DNA of 64,000 nucleotides. Origin: Zingiber officinale. Taxonomy: Eukaryota > Streptophyta > Magnoliopsida > Zingiberales > Zingiberaceae. The first letter of the stretch is position 1. Every line of letters begins with the position of its first letter. The translations under genes and the position numbers were made by a program. Location: contig NC_055992.1 in NCBI RefSeq assembly GCF_018446385.1, forward strand, positions 97,482,947 through 97,546,946. The letters are read 5' to 3'. The notes under the pieces were generated by a model, which saw nothing but the letters and a program-made list of their open reading frames with translations, was not told where the DNA came from and made no database searches. This document shows, piece after piece, positions 24,617 through 35,765 of the stretch.

Positions 24617-24952
24617 TTTATCCTGATGATTATTGAGAAAATTTTATGGTATCAGATTGGTCATTTAGGGTTAATTGAGTTTACCAGAATGATCTCATAC
24701 TTGTCCTGGAACTATGGTGTAACGGTAGGGCATCTAGATTGTCATACAGGCACTCGCGATTCGATCTCCAACTATGACAAATTTATAGAAATTTTTTCTT
24801 CAAATGAGGCTCGCAACTAAAAGATGTTGGGTGTCTAGATTGCCCTACTGCAAGCACTTCTCGATTTATCCTGATGACTGGTGAAAAATTTTCATGAAGT
24901 CAGACCGGTCACCCAGGGTTAACTGGGTTTATCAGAATGACCCCATACTTTT
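24617..24952 (+). mobile_element. tRNA-derived SINE, with truncated second copy in front
   Basis: From about 24705 a pol III-type promoter is visible: A box TGGTGTAACGGTAGGG (24715-24730) and B box GCGATTCGATCTCC (24756-24769), followed by a body to about 24952 that ends in T-rich DNA. Its last 90 bp (from TTTATCCTGATGAC at about 24857) also occur just upstream at 24617-24701, so a 5'-truncated copy of the same SINE lies head-to-tail with it. Another diverged tail fragment may be present near 63030-63060. Target duplications were not identified. Confidence 0.65.
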
Positions 24953-26079
24953 TGAAAGAGATAAATTATAGAGAATTTCATCCAATAACAATAGCACATA
25001 TAATGAAAGATGAGATAACTAATGAGACATTCCGCATCCGTTAAAAATTGATCCTGGACTTTTTATTACAACACCTTCTTTATATAAACCATCTACATCC
25101 GACTATTTATCTTATGATTTATCTCCCTTTATATAATATAAATCTTAAGAAAATGAACTTAATCAATCTTTTATTCTACATCAATCCATAGGGATTAAGT
25201 ATGTCTCCCATTTTTATGATTAATAAAACTAGGGAACATTAAATTTGATAATCGATCCGACCTATAAAAATTTTCTATCAATTACTCAAATAAATAAAAA
25301 GGTATTTACAATATAAATGATTAAGTATCCTTACCACTGCACCATTTATTATGGGGCATATCTCCTGTTCTCAATTTGGGGTTTGGAGAGTGGCATCGTG
25401 CATGGCGAGCTAACCCTAGCTCCTTTGTCTCCTTTACGTAAATAAATCAGGGAGGGTACGGCAGATAACCTAAACAAGGGGTGGATCCTGTGCCACCAAT
25501 GCCATGCTGAGTCACTCACTCGAACGCCCAGTTGTCTGCATTCTCTCGGCCGTTTCTGCGATATAGCCTGTCACTGTTTGGAAGGGGTCCGGGTGATCAG
25601 ATATGACTAGACACTGTGCGTTCGTATAGCATCTCCAATTACAGTGACTCAGTGCCTTGTCGTTTGCCATGATCTCATCATATGTCTTCTGAGTGGTCCA
25701 TCAATACATGCGAGGCGAACAAAGAATGAACCAAAACTTTTAAAAGGTTTTGGATCTGCTATTTGATTTTTATGTAAAAATAAATAAAATAATATAAAAA
25801 GTCTCAAATTAAATAAATCATAAAAAGATGTTTTATAAAAAAACGAATCAAAAAATGACATTAAATATTTTATTTTAAGGATACCCTTATCTTTAATATT
25901 ATTGTAACAATTAAAACCAGGTACTATAATGTATAATATTTTCTTCTCATTTCTAATCACATGGTAGAATCAGTTATTAATTAATCTCATGATTTATCTT
26001 CCTTCATATAATATAGAGACAGATTGTGGTATTCAGACTTTAAAATTTAAAGTTTAAAATCTTAATAAAATAATTAATT
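24953..26079. other. Intergenic, no gene seen
   Basis: AT-rich DNA with one GC-richer island (about 25350-25690) that has no readable protein. 25780-26080 contains TTTAAAATTTAAAG low-complexity repeats like those at 30000-30400. Confidence 0.4.
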
Positions 26080-26084
26080 TTTCA

Positions 26085-26096
26085 TGATCCGGATCA
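26085..26096. repeat. Collapsed 12-bp LTR, perfect palindrome TGATCCGGATCA
   Basis: The same 12-mer ends the intact LTR at 29966-29977. Here it is the only remnant of the left LTR, directly inside the TTTCA target duplication. Confidence 0.75.
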
Positions 26097-26364
26097 CAAG
26101 CCTCCCTCTCAAGTCCAGTCGAAGGAGACGTGAGTCCGACTGACTAGACAGTCTATTGCAAAGAATTGAACTACTCTCGATGTTAAAGCCAAATTGCTGA
26201 ACCAATAATGTCGCTCAAGCGGTCGTTATAATAGTGGTGTCGTAGGAGATGGTAACGATACCGAGCGGACCAAGTCTGTAATCGGACCAATGCCGAGTGC
26301 GCAGCCGCGAAGATACCGACCGGACGATCGAAGTGCTATTGATTGGATGGATATATGCTAGGCG

Positions 26365-26660
26365 AACGCTGTCGTGCGAGCGATCGAAATGATGCCGATC
26401 GGATGGATAAATGCCGGGCGGACGATGTCGATCGGTCGGATAAATGCTGGGCAGACAATACCACGCGTGCGACCGGAATGATGTCGATCGGTCGGATAAA
26501 TGCTGGGCAGACGATACCACGCGTGCGACCGGAATGATGTCGATCGGTCGAATAAATGCCAGGCGGACGATACCGCGCGTGCGACCGGAATGATGTCGAT
26601 CGGTCGGATAAATGCTGGGCGGACGATACCGCGCGTGCGACCGGAATGACGTCAATCGGA
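26365..26660. repeat. 56-bp tandem repeat
   Basis: About five head-to-tail units start at about 26365 (partial), 26421, 26477, 26533 and 26589, each with core ATGTCGATCGGTCGGATAAA. Three units are nearly identical; the outer ones are diverged. It lies inside the Gypsy-type element. Confidence 0.9.
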
Positions 26661-26825
26661 AGAATAGATACCTGGCCGTGACGACTGCTCAACCCCAAAC
26701 GGGGGAGATAGATGATCATGAATCTGGTCCGTGACCAGTGAAGGCCGCTCAACCCCGAACGGGGGATATAGACATATGATGTGCTGGTCCGCTGAACTGG
26801 TCCGAAACCGGTGATGATCGCTTGA

Positions 26826-28478
26826 ATATAATCCTCCCGGCCGATCGGCTCGGGGGTCTTCTCCATCAAGCCCCTGGCTCGTATATAATCCTCCCGGCTG
26901 CCCGGCTAGGGGGGTCTTCGCCATCGAGCCCCTGGCTCATATATAATCCTCCCGGCTGCTCGGCTCGGGGTCTTCGTCATCGAGCCTGCAGCTCAGATAT
27001 AATCCTCCCGGTGCTCGGCTCGGGGTCTCGCCATCGAGCCCGTGGCGCCCACGGCTCGTATATAATCCTCCTACCGCCGGGGTCTTCGCCATCGAGCCAG
27101 TGGCCCACGGCTCGTATATCCTCCCTGCTCGGCTGGGGTCTCCGCCATTGAGCGTGGCGACGGCTCAGATATAATCCTCCGGCTAGCGGCTCGGGGTCTT
27201 CGCCATCGAGCCCGTGAGCGGCGGCTCGTATAATCCTCCCCGCCGGCTCGGGGTTCGCCACATCGAGCCGTGGCGCCCACGGCTCATATAATCCTCCGCT
27301 ACCAACGTCGGGGCCTTCGTCGAGCACGTGGCTCGGATATAATCCTCCCGCTCGCCGCCCGGGGTCTTCGCTTGAGCCGTGGCTTGATATAAACTCTCGA
27401 ACGGCTCGGGGCCGCCATCGAGCCCCGGCTCAGATATAAACCTCCCAAACCAACGGCCGGGGTTCGCCTTCGAGCCTGTGGCTCGGATATAAACCTCCTG
27501 ACCGAACGGGTCTTCGCCTCGAGCACGTGGCTCGGATATAAACCTCCGCCCGAGCGGCCGGGGCCTTCATCTTGAGCTTATGGCTGATATAAACCTCCGA
27601 CCGAACGGCTCGGGGCCTTCATCTTCGAACCGGCTCGGATATCAACCTCCCTACCGAACGGCTCGGGGGCCTCTTGAGCACGTGGCTCAGATATCAACCT
27701 CCCCGAACGGCTCGGGGCCGCCGTCTTCGAGCCCTGTGGCTCGGATATAAACCTCCGGCCAAACGGCTCGAGGGCCTTCGTCTTCGAACCGTGGCTCGGA
27801 TATAAACCTCCGGACGAGCGGCTCGGGGCCTTCGCTCGAGCACGGCTCGGATATAAACCTCCGGCGAACGGCTCGGGGCCTTCATCTTCGAGCCCGTGGC
27901 TCAGATATCAACCTCCCCGCGGCTCGGGGCCGCCGTCTTCGAGCACGTGGCTCGTATATCAACCTCCCCGGCGAACGGCCGGGGCTTCGCCTCGAGCACG
28001 TGGCTTGGATATAAACCTCCCGGCCGAGCGGCTCGGGGCCTTGAGCCCTGGCTCGGATATAAACCTCCCGGCCGAACGGCTCGGGGCGTTCGAGCTGCTG
28101 GCTCGGATATAAACCTCCCCGCCGAGCGGCTCGTCGCCTCGAGCCTGTGGCTCGGATATAAACCTCCCGACCGAACGGCTCGGGGGCCTTCGTCTTCGAG
28201 CCTGTGGCTCGGATATAAACCTCCCGGCCGAATGGCTCGGGGGCCTTCGTCTTCGAGCCCCTGGCTCATATATAAACCTCCCGGTCGAACGGCTCGGGGG
28301 CCTTCGTCTTCGAGCCTGTGGCTTGGATATAAACCTCCCGGCCGAACGGCTCGGGGGCCTTCGCCATCGAGCCCCTGGCTCGGATATAAACCTCCCGGCC
28401 GAACGGCTCGGGGGCCTTCGCCATCGAGCCCCTGGCTCGGATATAAACCTCCCGGCCGATCGGCTCGGGGGCCTTGGC
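26826..28478. repeat. 57-bp satellite, roughly 29 units
   Basis: Head-to-tail units of about 57 bp carry ATATAAACCTCCCGGCCGAA and CGGCTCGGGG. Since 57 is a multiple of three, the right-hand part reads through on both strands: 27896-28504 forward as repeats of GYKPPGRTARGPSPSSPWL, and 28617-27901 reverse as repeats of GLYPSQGLDGEGPRAVRPG. These frames are by-products of the repeat and are not called as genes. Units at 28140-28470 are nearly perfect; those at about 27000-28100 have many 1-3 bp gaps. Confidence 0.92.
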
Positions 28479-28598
28479 TCGAAGAACTACTACAGATCAC
28501 ATAACTAACCGAGAACAGATAACGGAAAGACTGACCTAGGTCATGAGGATAGCAGAACTCTCCGGCGTCGTCCATCTTCACGTTCCAGATCAGGCGCG

Positions 28599-28616
28599 TT
28601 CCCACAAACGGCGCCA
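28599..28616 (-). promoter_or_regulatory. Gypsy-type primer-binding site (complement)
   Basis: The complement reads TGGCGCCGTTTGTGGGAA, typical of plant Gypsy (TAT/Athila-like) elements, three bases inside the LTR at 28620. It fixes the minus orientation. Confidence 0.75.
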
Positions 28617-28619
28617 TTT

Positions 28620-29977
28620 TGATCCTGTCTAGAAGCTAAGAAGACGAACCTGCCGGTATGACGTGTCTGGAGGGTTGACCGCATCCTCTTGACCCGGTGG
28701 TGAGCTGTCCTCTACGTTGACCAGATTGTCAGAAGTCCTCCTCCGGTCAACTGTACCTGCATCCAGCGACCGGGTCGCCCCGGCCTCTGGTACCTCGGTG
28801 CTCGAGGCGAATCCCACAGATATATGAGCAATCGAATACTAATGACAGAATAGTTAACGAAATGTAAAAAAGGTACGAGAACGTACCCTGGCCCAGGGGG
28901 GCGCCCTCGGATGGATGGATGATCTGGTCGTGGTGCTGATCGAGTCATCATGCGGCAGCATGTGCTCTGATGCGGCAGGGGTCCAAGGAGACGGCTCGTA
29001 GGCCGGCAATGGTAACAACACCTCGGCGGGAATATCACAACGGCTCATAGGCCGGCGTACAGCGCGCAAGCCAGATAATGCAGATGACTCACAAATATGG
29101 TAGTGGTGTGACGAATGAAATACCACGGCCCGATGGCCGGACATAATCTCGGCGCGATGGGCGGAAGAAGCAAACATGAGTCCGCCGGATGGCGGCTGTC
29201 CCGTGGGGCGACGGAGGAGGCTATCCGGAGGCATCTGCAGCGGCACTCGCAGCCACCATTGGCTGCGGTGGGTGTCGGAAGGAGCGAGGGCAGCGGCTAT
29301 CGCTGGAGGCGACACCCCCTGTAGGCGTCGGCGGCAGCGATGGGAAGCTCCAGTGGCCGCTGGTAGAAGTGTCAATGCCCCCTGGAGCGTCGATAGTGGT
29401 ATCCATAGCCGCCGGAGGCGGCGTGAGGCAGTAATGATGGCTGCCGGGGAGCGGCAGCACCCGCCGGAAGCTGCGCCAGCGGTCGGCCCCTGCTGGAAGC
29501 AGTAGCGACTGTCGGAGGTGGCGCCAGCAGCTGCGGTGAAGGTGGCTGCGGTCGGGAAAGGAGGCGGTGACGACCGACGAGAGGGCTGGGGGCGTCAGCG
29601 ACTGCCGGGTGCGTCAACGGCGGCTTGACAGACGCTGGAGGCAGCAGTGGAAGCGGGAGATGCCGCCGACCGCTGCAACTAGAGGTGATCTCTCCCTGTG
29701 GCGACTGCGTCAACGAGGGGATGAGGTGGCGGCAGCGTGGAGGAGAGGGAACGGAGTAGACGACAATGCCTCTCGACTGTGTTGACGTGAAGAAAACCGA
29801 AAGAAAGGAAGAGGGGGGGGGGGTCTGCCGGCCGATGGGATGGGAGCCCACGCCCCCTTTCCCCTTTTTCACGAACCGGCTCCCCCATGCCCCCCTAACC
29901 CTCCACCTCCTAAATGACGCATATGCCCCCTCTCTTCTCCCTAATCCCCTCTATGCCCTCTCCTGTGATCCGGATCA
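28620..29977 (-). repeat. Intact 5' LTR (1358 bp) of the Gypsy-type element
   Basis: It starts TGATCCTGTC and ends GTGATCCGGATCA. The left half is homologous to the solo LTR at 16600; the right half (29110-29830) is GC-rich, with long chance frames on both strands, and ends in pyrimidine-rich sequence with an 11-G run near 29813-29823. No gene is supported in it. Confidence 0.8.
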
Positions 29978-29982
29978 TTTCA

Positions 29983-30509
29983 TATTATAGTAACTACCAA
30001 GTACTTCTACACATTATAGATAGCTACTGAATAGATTTCACATATTGTGATTAAATATTAAATTTTAAAATCTTAAACTTTAAATCATAAGCATTAAACA
30101 CTGAAATAGTTATTTTTTCACATTGTTATAGCTACCAAATAATTTTTATACATCGTAATAACTTCGGAGTAAGTTTTATATATTGTCACTAAATTTTAAA
30201 TCTTATAATTTTAAAACCTAAATCCTAAACGATGAACATTAAAATAGTAAATTTTTTTATGTTATATCAGCTACCAAATAGTTTCTATCCATGTAGCAGT
30301 CGCCAAGTAAGTTTTACACATTGTAATTAAATCTTAAAATTTTAAATCCTAATTTAAAACTATGAATACTATTATATCAAAATACTCTTTAACAATTTAG
30401 TTAAAATTATTTAAACTTTATAAAATCATTTTAAGTTAATCAAAATAAATTTAAAATAATTATAGCAACTATTCAATATCTTCTATACTTTCTAGTAGCT
30501 AAAGAGTAT
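29983..30509. repeat. 139-bp AT-rich tandem repeat, three units
   Basis: Three diverged copies about 139 bp apart start near 29985, 30124 and 30263. Each has GCTACCAAATAGTTTCTA-like and AAGTTTTACACATTGTAA-like blocks and a TTTAAATCCTAA-like tail. Related modules recur at 20690-21350 and 56190-56640, so this is a dispersed family. The Gypsy-type element inserted at its left edge. Confidence 0.7.
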
Positions 30510-30522
30510 ATTTTACATTGTA

Positions 30523-30746
30523 TCACATCAAAAGGTGAAACCGTTACCTTAACATCCCATCTAGGACGACCCCACACACTCTAGAAGGGGTAAATCACGG
30601 GAGATTTGCCTTAATAGAGAGGCTCTTTGCATGGAGGAGTTCAGACACTTAGCAAGATACTTTTGCATCCATTGAGAATTGACTCTAAGACCTATTACAT
30701 CAAATACTCATGCAAATACCTACTGTGCCAACCTGTGAGGGTGTAC
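30523..30746 (-). mobile_element. tRNA-derived SINE with target duplications
   Basis: A 224-bp body is flanked by identical 13-bp duplications ATTTTACATTGTA (30510-30522 and 30747-30759). On the minus strand it starts near 30746 and shows an A-box-like GTTGGCACAGTAGG (about 30735-30722) and a B-box-like AGAGTCAATTCTC (about 30695-30683). The family was not recognised by name. It landed inside the AT-rich tandem repeat region. Confidence 0.72.
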
Positions 30747-30901
30747 ATTTTACATTGTAGCAAGTAGTCGTAGTTGCTATAATAATTCTAAAAAATAAAG
30801 AACAACATTATAGCAACTATTCATATAGCCTCTGTTGAGTAGTTAAGATTAATCAGGTAATAGCGAATCTTGGGCGACTGATCCAATTCCACGAAAATTT
30901 T

Positions 30902-32114
30902 TGTTGGACAATTTGCCGGAGATTTTAGGAAATTAATCGAATTTAAATTACACCAAATTAAATTCAACTTATCTGTCGAGATGACCTGAGCAGATAACCT
31001 CAGGCTGCCAGTGAGGGATGGTTTCTGCCAAGTGCTAAGTGCAAACTATACAGTGGTCGAGCGGGGTAGAGTGGCTGAGTGGGCAGATTGGGCGAGCAGA
31101 CAGAGCGGGTTGTGAGGCAGAGCAGCTAAGTGGGTGGATCGATCGAGCAGGCAGGGCGAGACGTGAGGCAGAGTAGCCAAGTGGTAGAGCTAGCAGATAT
31201 ATCGAGCGTGCCCAACGTCTGGGCGGTGGAGATGTCCAGCAGTGGAGACCACTGAGCATCGAATCTTAGTGGACGAATGGAGCATAGTCACCGATCGGGC
31301 AGTACAACTTAGTGGCTGATTAGGTCGAGTGGCACAAAACAAGGCGACAGAATCACAAATCAGACTGAGTGACCGACTGACTTGTGCGGTCAAGCGGGCG
31401 AGTGGACTGAGACTTGCGATGGTCGCAGTTTCCTTGAAACAGATTCACCCCGCCTCTGGTTGTACTTTGATGTTTTCTCGATTCATCTATTTTCCAAGAT
31501 ACAACGGTTAACCATGATTCCCACCAAGCACCGGTGGTCACAGCGAACTGAGAGGTACCTAATTGCTATCACAAATATTCTACCGAGCAAGAGATGCATG
31601 ACAGAGGAGGAGGGGAACATAGGTGGAGAGTTTCAGCTTTTTCCATGTGTGTATTGCTCAAAACCATGGTCTCCCTTTAAATAGTAGTATCATCCCTTAC
31701 ATGTATTAAACGCTGAGTAATGATCATTCAATACTTAAGGATTAATGATAGCCGTCGACCATCAATAATCGACCATTACTATCTGGGAGGTTAGGAAATT
31801 ATTTTTAGCAATAGTTAATACTTCCATTACCTTCTTAAGCAACAAATAAAAAGAATCTATGTGGCAAAATGTTAGTTGTTCTACTTAGACAAATTTTGTC
31901 TCGATCCGGGCCCTAGATTTGTACCCCTTGCACACCCATGCGTGAGAGAGAGTCTCTCCCCATGTATTTGTTCACATCATTAATACATGTGAATTAATAT
32001 AAATTAACTAATATGTCTTGAAACTCCCAATGTGAGACTAAAGTTTCATTCACAATCGAGTTTCTTTCCTCTTCCACCTCTTCTCTATTAACATATATCC
32101 AGCAATCCCTCACA
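30902..32114 (-). repeat. Left (3') LTR of the old Copia element
   Basis: It starts TGTTGGACAA and ends about ATCCCTCACA. It contains GC-rich short repeats (GAGTGGGCAGATTGGGCGAG type, 31050-31420). On the minus strand a TATA-like TATTTAAAGGGAG lies near 31685-31665. Confidence 0.7.
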
Positions 32115-32539
32115 TGAATAGAAGTAGGGTATGTGATAGTATTTAGCAGTTGAGTTCGGTATAGAACGGGTAGGTTTTATCCTTTAAACCCTCCCTTGTG
32201 AAGATTTGTTTATTTACTGGCTGACAATAGACACGATGTACTTAAATTGTTCTCTCATCTATTTAAGCATTGACATATCTCATCCAAGACTCTTCCTAAT
32301 ACAACTCAATTCTCATGAGTATGTTCATTCTTGGTCATGAACACACTTTGTTTTGTGAGAAACTCTAAGAATTGTGCCTCCAATTCTCTTCGAAGTGGTC
32401 CCACTTCTTTCTCACATGGATAATCTTTTAAGAGTATTCCTCATTACTCTATTGGATCACTAAAAGTTATGTGCTCAGCCTCCATCCTTTACTAGTACAT
32501 TGGGTCATTCCCCAACAGTGAGTAACTTTGTCAGTACAA

Positions 32540-34480
32540 TTAAGTTATCCCTTAGAATTTAGTTCTTGAGATCTCCAATCTGCATAGGTTGAGTTTCCTT
32601 TGCACCAACATTTCTCATTGGCATCAATCTTATCCCTCGCGATGAACTTACAACTAACTCTCTGTTGAACTCATTGGCTAATGTATCTACTAGGTTATCA
32701 TTTAACTTCACATAATAAAAAATGATAACTTCCGTTGAGAGTAGTTGTCTAATGGTATTATGTCTACAATGTGTATATTTAGACTTACCATTATACAGAT
32801 GGCTATATGCCCGACCGATTATTGAATGACCATCGTAATGTATGTAAATTATCGATACAGATTTCGGTCATCTCAGAATATCTTCTAAGAATTGTCATAG
32901 TCATTCAGCCTCTTCACCACATTTATCTAGAGCTACAAACTCAGATTCCATCATGGATCTAGTTATTACAGTTTGCTTAAAAGATTTTCAAGAAATTGTT
33001 GCACCTCTAAGAGTAAACACATATCCACTCGTAGATTTAGAGACTTTGTATCATATATCCAACTCATATGGCTATATTCTTCGATCACAGCAAGATATCT
33101 CGTATAATGCAGTCCATATCACGAGTATACCTCAAGTACTTTAGTACTCTTGTTATCCCTTTCCAATGCTCAACACTGGGATTACTTGTATATCTACTCA
33201 GTTTACTTACTACGTAGGCTAAGTTTGATATGAATAACTCATAGGTACATCAGACTTCCAATCACTCGAGAGTACTCTATCTGAGAGATACTTTCTCCTC
33301 GATTTTTTTATAGATGTTGACTCGTATCTATCAGCATTCGTGCCAATGCAATATCACTCTTGGTGAATTTCAAAGAATCTTGTCTACGTAATGGGGCTAA
33401 TTAAGAACAAATCCGTCTGTTGATCTATGAATTCTGATTCCTAGGATCACATCAGCTAGGTTTATGTGTTTCATGCCAAATTTTGAGTTCAATATATCTT
33501 TAGTGGATTTGATTATCTTATCATTACTCTCATTGATAAGTATGTCATCTACATATAGGCATAAGATGATGTAATCATCATCTATGGCTTTTATGAAGAT
33601 AGATTTATCACATTCATTAATCTTGAATCTACATTCCTTCATAACATTATCAAATTTCTCATATCACTGCTTTAGTGCTTATTTCAAATCATATAATGAC
33701 TTCACCAATCTACAAACCTTATTTTTCTGTCCTGGTACAGAAAATCCCTAAGGTTGCTTCATTTAGATTTCCTCTTCTAAATCCCTATTTAGAAAAACTG
33801 TCTTTACATCCATCTGATGTATTTCAAAATTTCATAGAATAGCTATAGCCAACAATACTCTTATGGAAGTTATTCTCGATACTAAAGAATATGTATCAAT
33901 GTAATCAAAGCCTTATTATTGTTGATATCCTTTGATTATCAATCTGGTCTTATACTTATCAATTGTGTCATCTAACTGCATTTTCTTCTTGAAAATCCAC
34001 TTGCAACCTAGTAGTTTCCAGAGGAAGATCCACAAATTTCTAAGTGTGATTTTGCAAGATAGATTCTATCTCAGATGTAATTACCTATCTTCAGTGAGAT
34101 CCATCAGAAGAGCTTACTGCTCCTAAATAACTGTGGGATTCACTTTCCAATATGAAAGTGATAAAATTTATTCCATTGGATTTTTCCACCCAAGCTCTTT
34201 TACTCCGTGTAAGCTCAACCTCGATTAGTTTCTCATCATCATCTTCATTTTATGTTTCATATGTCTATTTTAAGGAGCTAGCTTCCTCTTGGGTCTTATA
34301 TGAAAATATATGCTCAAAGAACGAGACATTTCTTGATTCTATTATCAAGTTCTTGTATATATATCTGGTATTTGTGACTCATACATAAAAAAATCAAAAT
34401 GCACTACTGTTATATGTATATCCAATAAATATCCAATTAACAGTCTTTGGTCATATCTTAATCTTTTTTAAATAGACACC
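32540..34480 (-). pseudogene. Copia pol remnant: end of integrase region, RT and RNase H
   Basis: Read leftward on the minus strand. Near 34480-34290 is the piece after the integrase core (VSFFEHIFSYK type). At 33642-33397 is an open stretch with the reverse transcriptase active-site motif LYVDDILI, then LNSKFGMKH and DVILGIRI. Around 32960-32900 is the RNase H motif MMESEFVALDKCGEEAE, and near 32640-32560 the polyprotein end. Stops and frameshifts interrupt all parts. The interval continues at 38343 after removal of the nested LTR. Confidence 0.82.
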
Positions 34481-34959
34481 AAAACTGTAGTGTCCGAAAC
34501 CACTTAATTAATTAACGGGATTTATTGAATTAAGTTATAATTTAATTAGAATTTGAAGTTATTTAATTAAGAATTTATAAATTTAAATAGATGAGTTAGA
34601 TAGGATTAATCAAGTTAACCTTTAATTATGAAATTTGGATTAATCAAATTAAGAAAATAATCGGATATATTAAGTATAATATAAAATATATATAATAAAA
34701 TAAAAATGTATAGATATATAAGATCAATTTAGGTAACGTGTAACATATATAGTGTAAATAAAATTAATAAATTTTAATACTATAATATATGAATTATATA
34801 TTAAATACATGGTTATTCATATAAAATTATATTGAAGACTTAGTTTTCATATAAAAATTTATATAACCATGGATATATATAGGAAATTTGATCCATATAA
34901 ATAATATAGGAAATATAAGGTATATAGCATAAATAATGAAAATTATAAGATATATATAT

Positions 34960-35565
34960 ATATAGGAAGTTTTAATGGATATATCTTCAACGTGAAATTA
35001 TATACGTGTATATATATATAGGAGATTTGATTCCATATCAAATTAATGACTAATATAAATATATATATATATATATTATAAATTTAATGAATGGTATACA
35101 TTTAGAAAACTATAATATGTTAATTATTATGAATACATTATATATATATATATAGAAGTATATAATTTGATTCAATATCAAATTAATGACTTAGTATTAA
35201 GAAACTATAATATGAATTAAATATATTACCATGTATATGTGATGTATACATGTATATTTATATATATAAAATTAGTATATGAAAATACATAATTTGATTC
35301 AAAAATCAAATTAATGATTTAGTATTAAGAACTATAATACAAATTAAATATATCACCTTATATATGTGATGTATAGGAAGGTTTTAATTGAAGATATGGA
35401 TATATCTTCAACGTGAAATTATATACGTGCGTATATATATATATACATATGGGAGATTTGATTCCATATCAAATTAATGACTAATATAAATATGTATATA
35501 TAATATAAATTTAATGAAACGTGTACATTTAGAAAACTATAACATGTTAATTATTATGAATACAT

Positions 35566-35598
<33 letters not shown>

Positions 35599-35765
35599 GG
35601 AAGTATATAATTTGATTCAATATCAAATTAATGACTTAGTATTAAGAAACTATAATATGAATTAAATATGTTACCATGTATATGTGATGTATACATGGAT
35701 ATTTATATATATGAAATTAGTATATGAAAGTATATAATTTGATTCGGAAATCACATTAATGACTT
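34960..35765. repeat. 421-bp tandem duplication in the solo LTR
   Basis: The block containing CTTCAACGTGAAATTATATA occurs at 34985 and 35406, with both neighbourhoods matching over about 400 bp. (TA)n runs differ between the copies. Confidence 0.85.

Larger units (their letters stand above)
26085..29977 (-). mobile_element. Non-autonomous Gypsy-type LTR element with collapsed left LTR
   Basis: The unit is flanked by a perfect 5-bp duplication TTTCA (26080-26084 and 29978-29982). Its right LTR is 28620-29977 (TGATCCTGTC to GATCCGGATCA, 1358 bp). Beside it, 28599-28616 is the complement of TGGCGCCGTTTGTGGGAA, a Gypsy-type primer site. On the left only TGATCCGGATCA (26085-26096) remains, followed by a pyrimidine run (CCTCCCTCTC) that is the complement of a polypurine tract. 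The 12-mer equals the first six bases of the LTR joined to its last six, as expected if the 3' LTR lost its body by recombination between its two TGATCC copies. The interior holds only tandem repeats, so it is a LARD-like, non-coding element. Confidence 0.82.

Noticed and set aside
24705-24785. tRNA gene suggested by A and B boxes
   Set aside because: No acceptor-stem pairing was seen, and the sequence continues into a SINE body with a duplicated tail.
26365-28478. CRISPR-like repeat array
   Set aside because: Units are contiguous with no unique spacers, and the genome is a plant; these are satellites.
27896-28617. Long frames of 202 and 238 residues on opposite strands
   Set aside because: Both are translations of the 57-bp satellite, whose length is a multiple of three; no start context or domain supports a gene.
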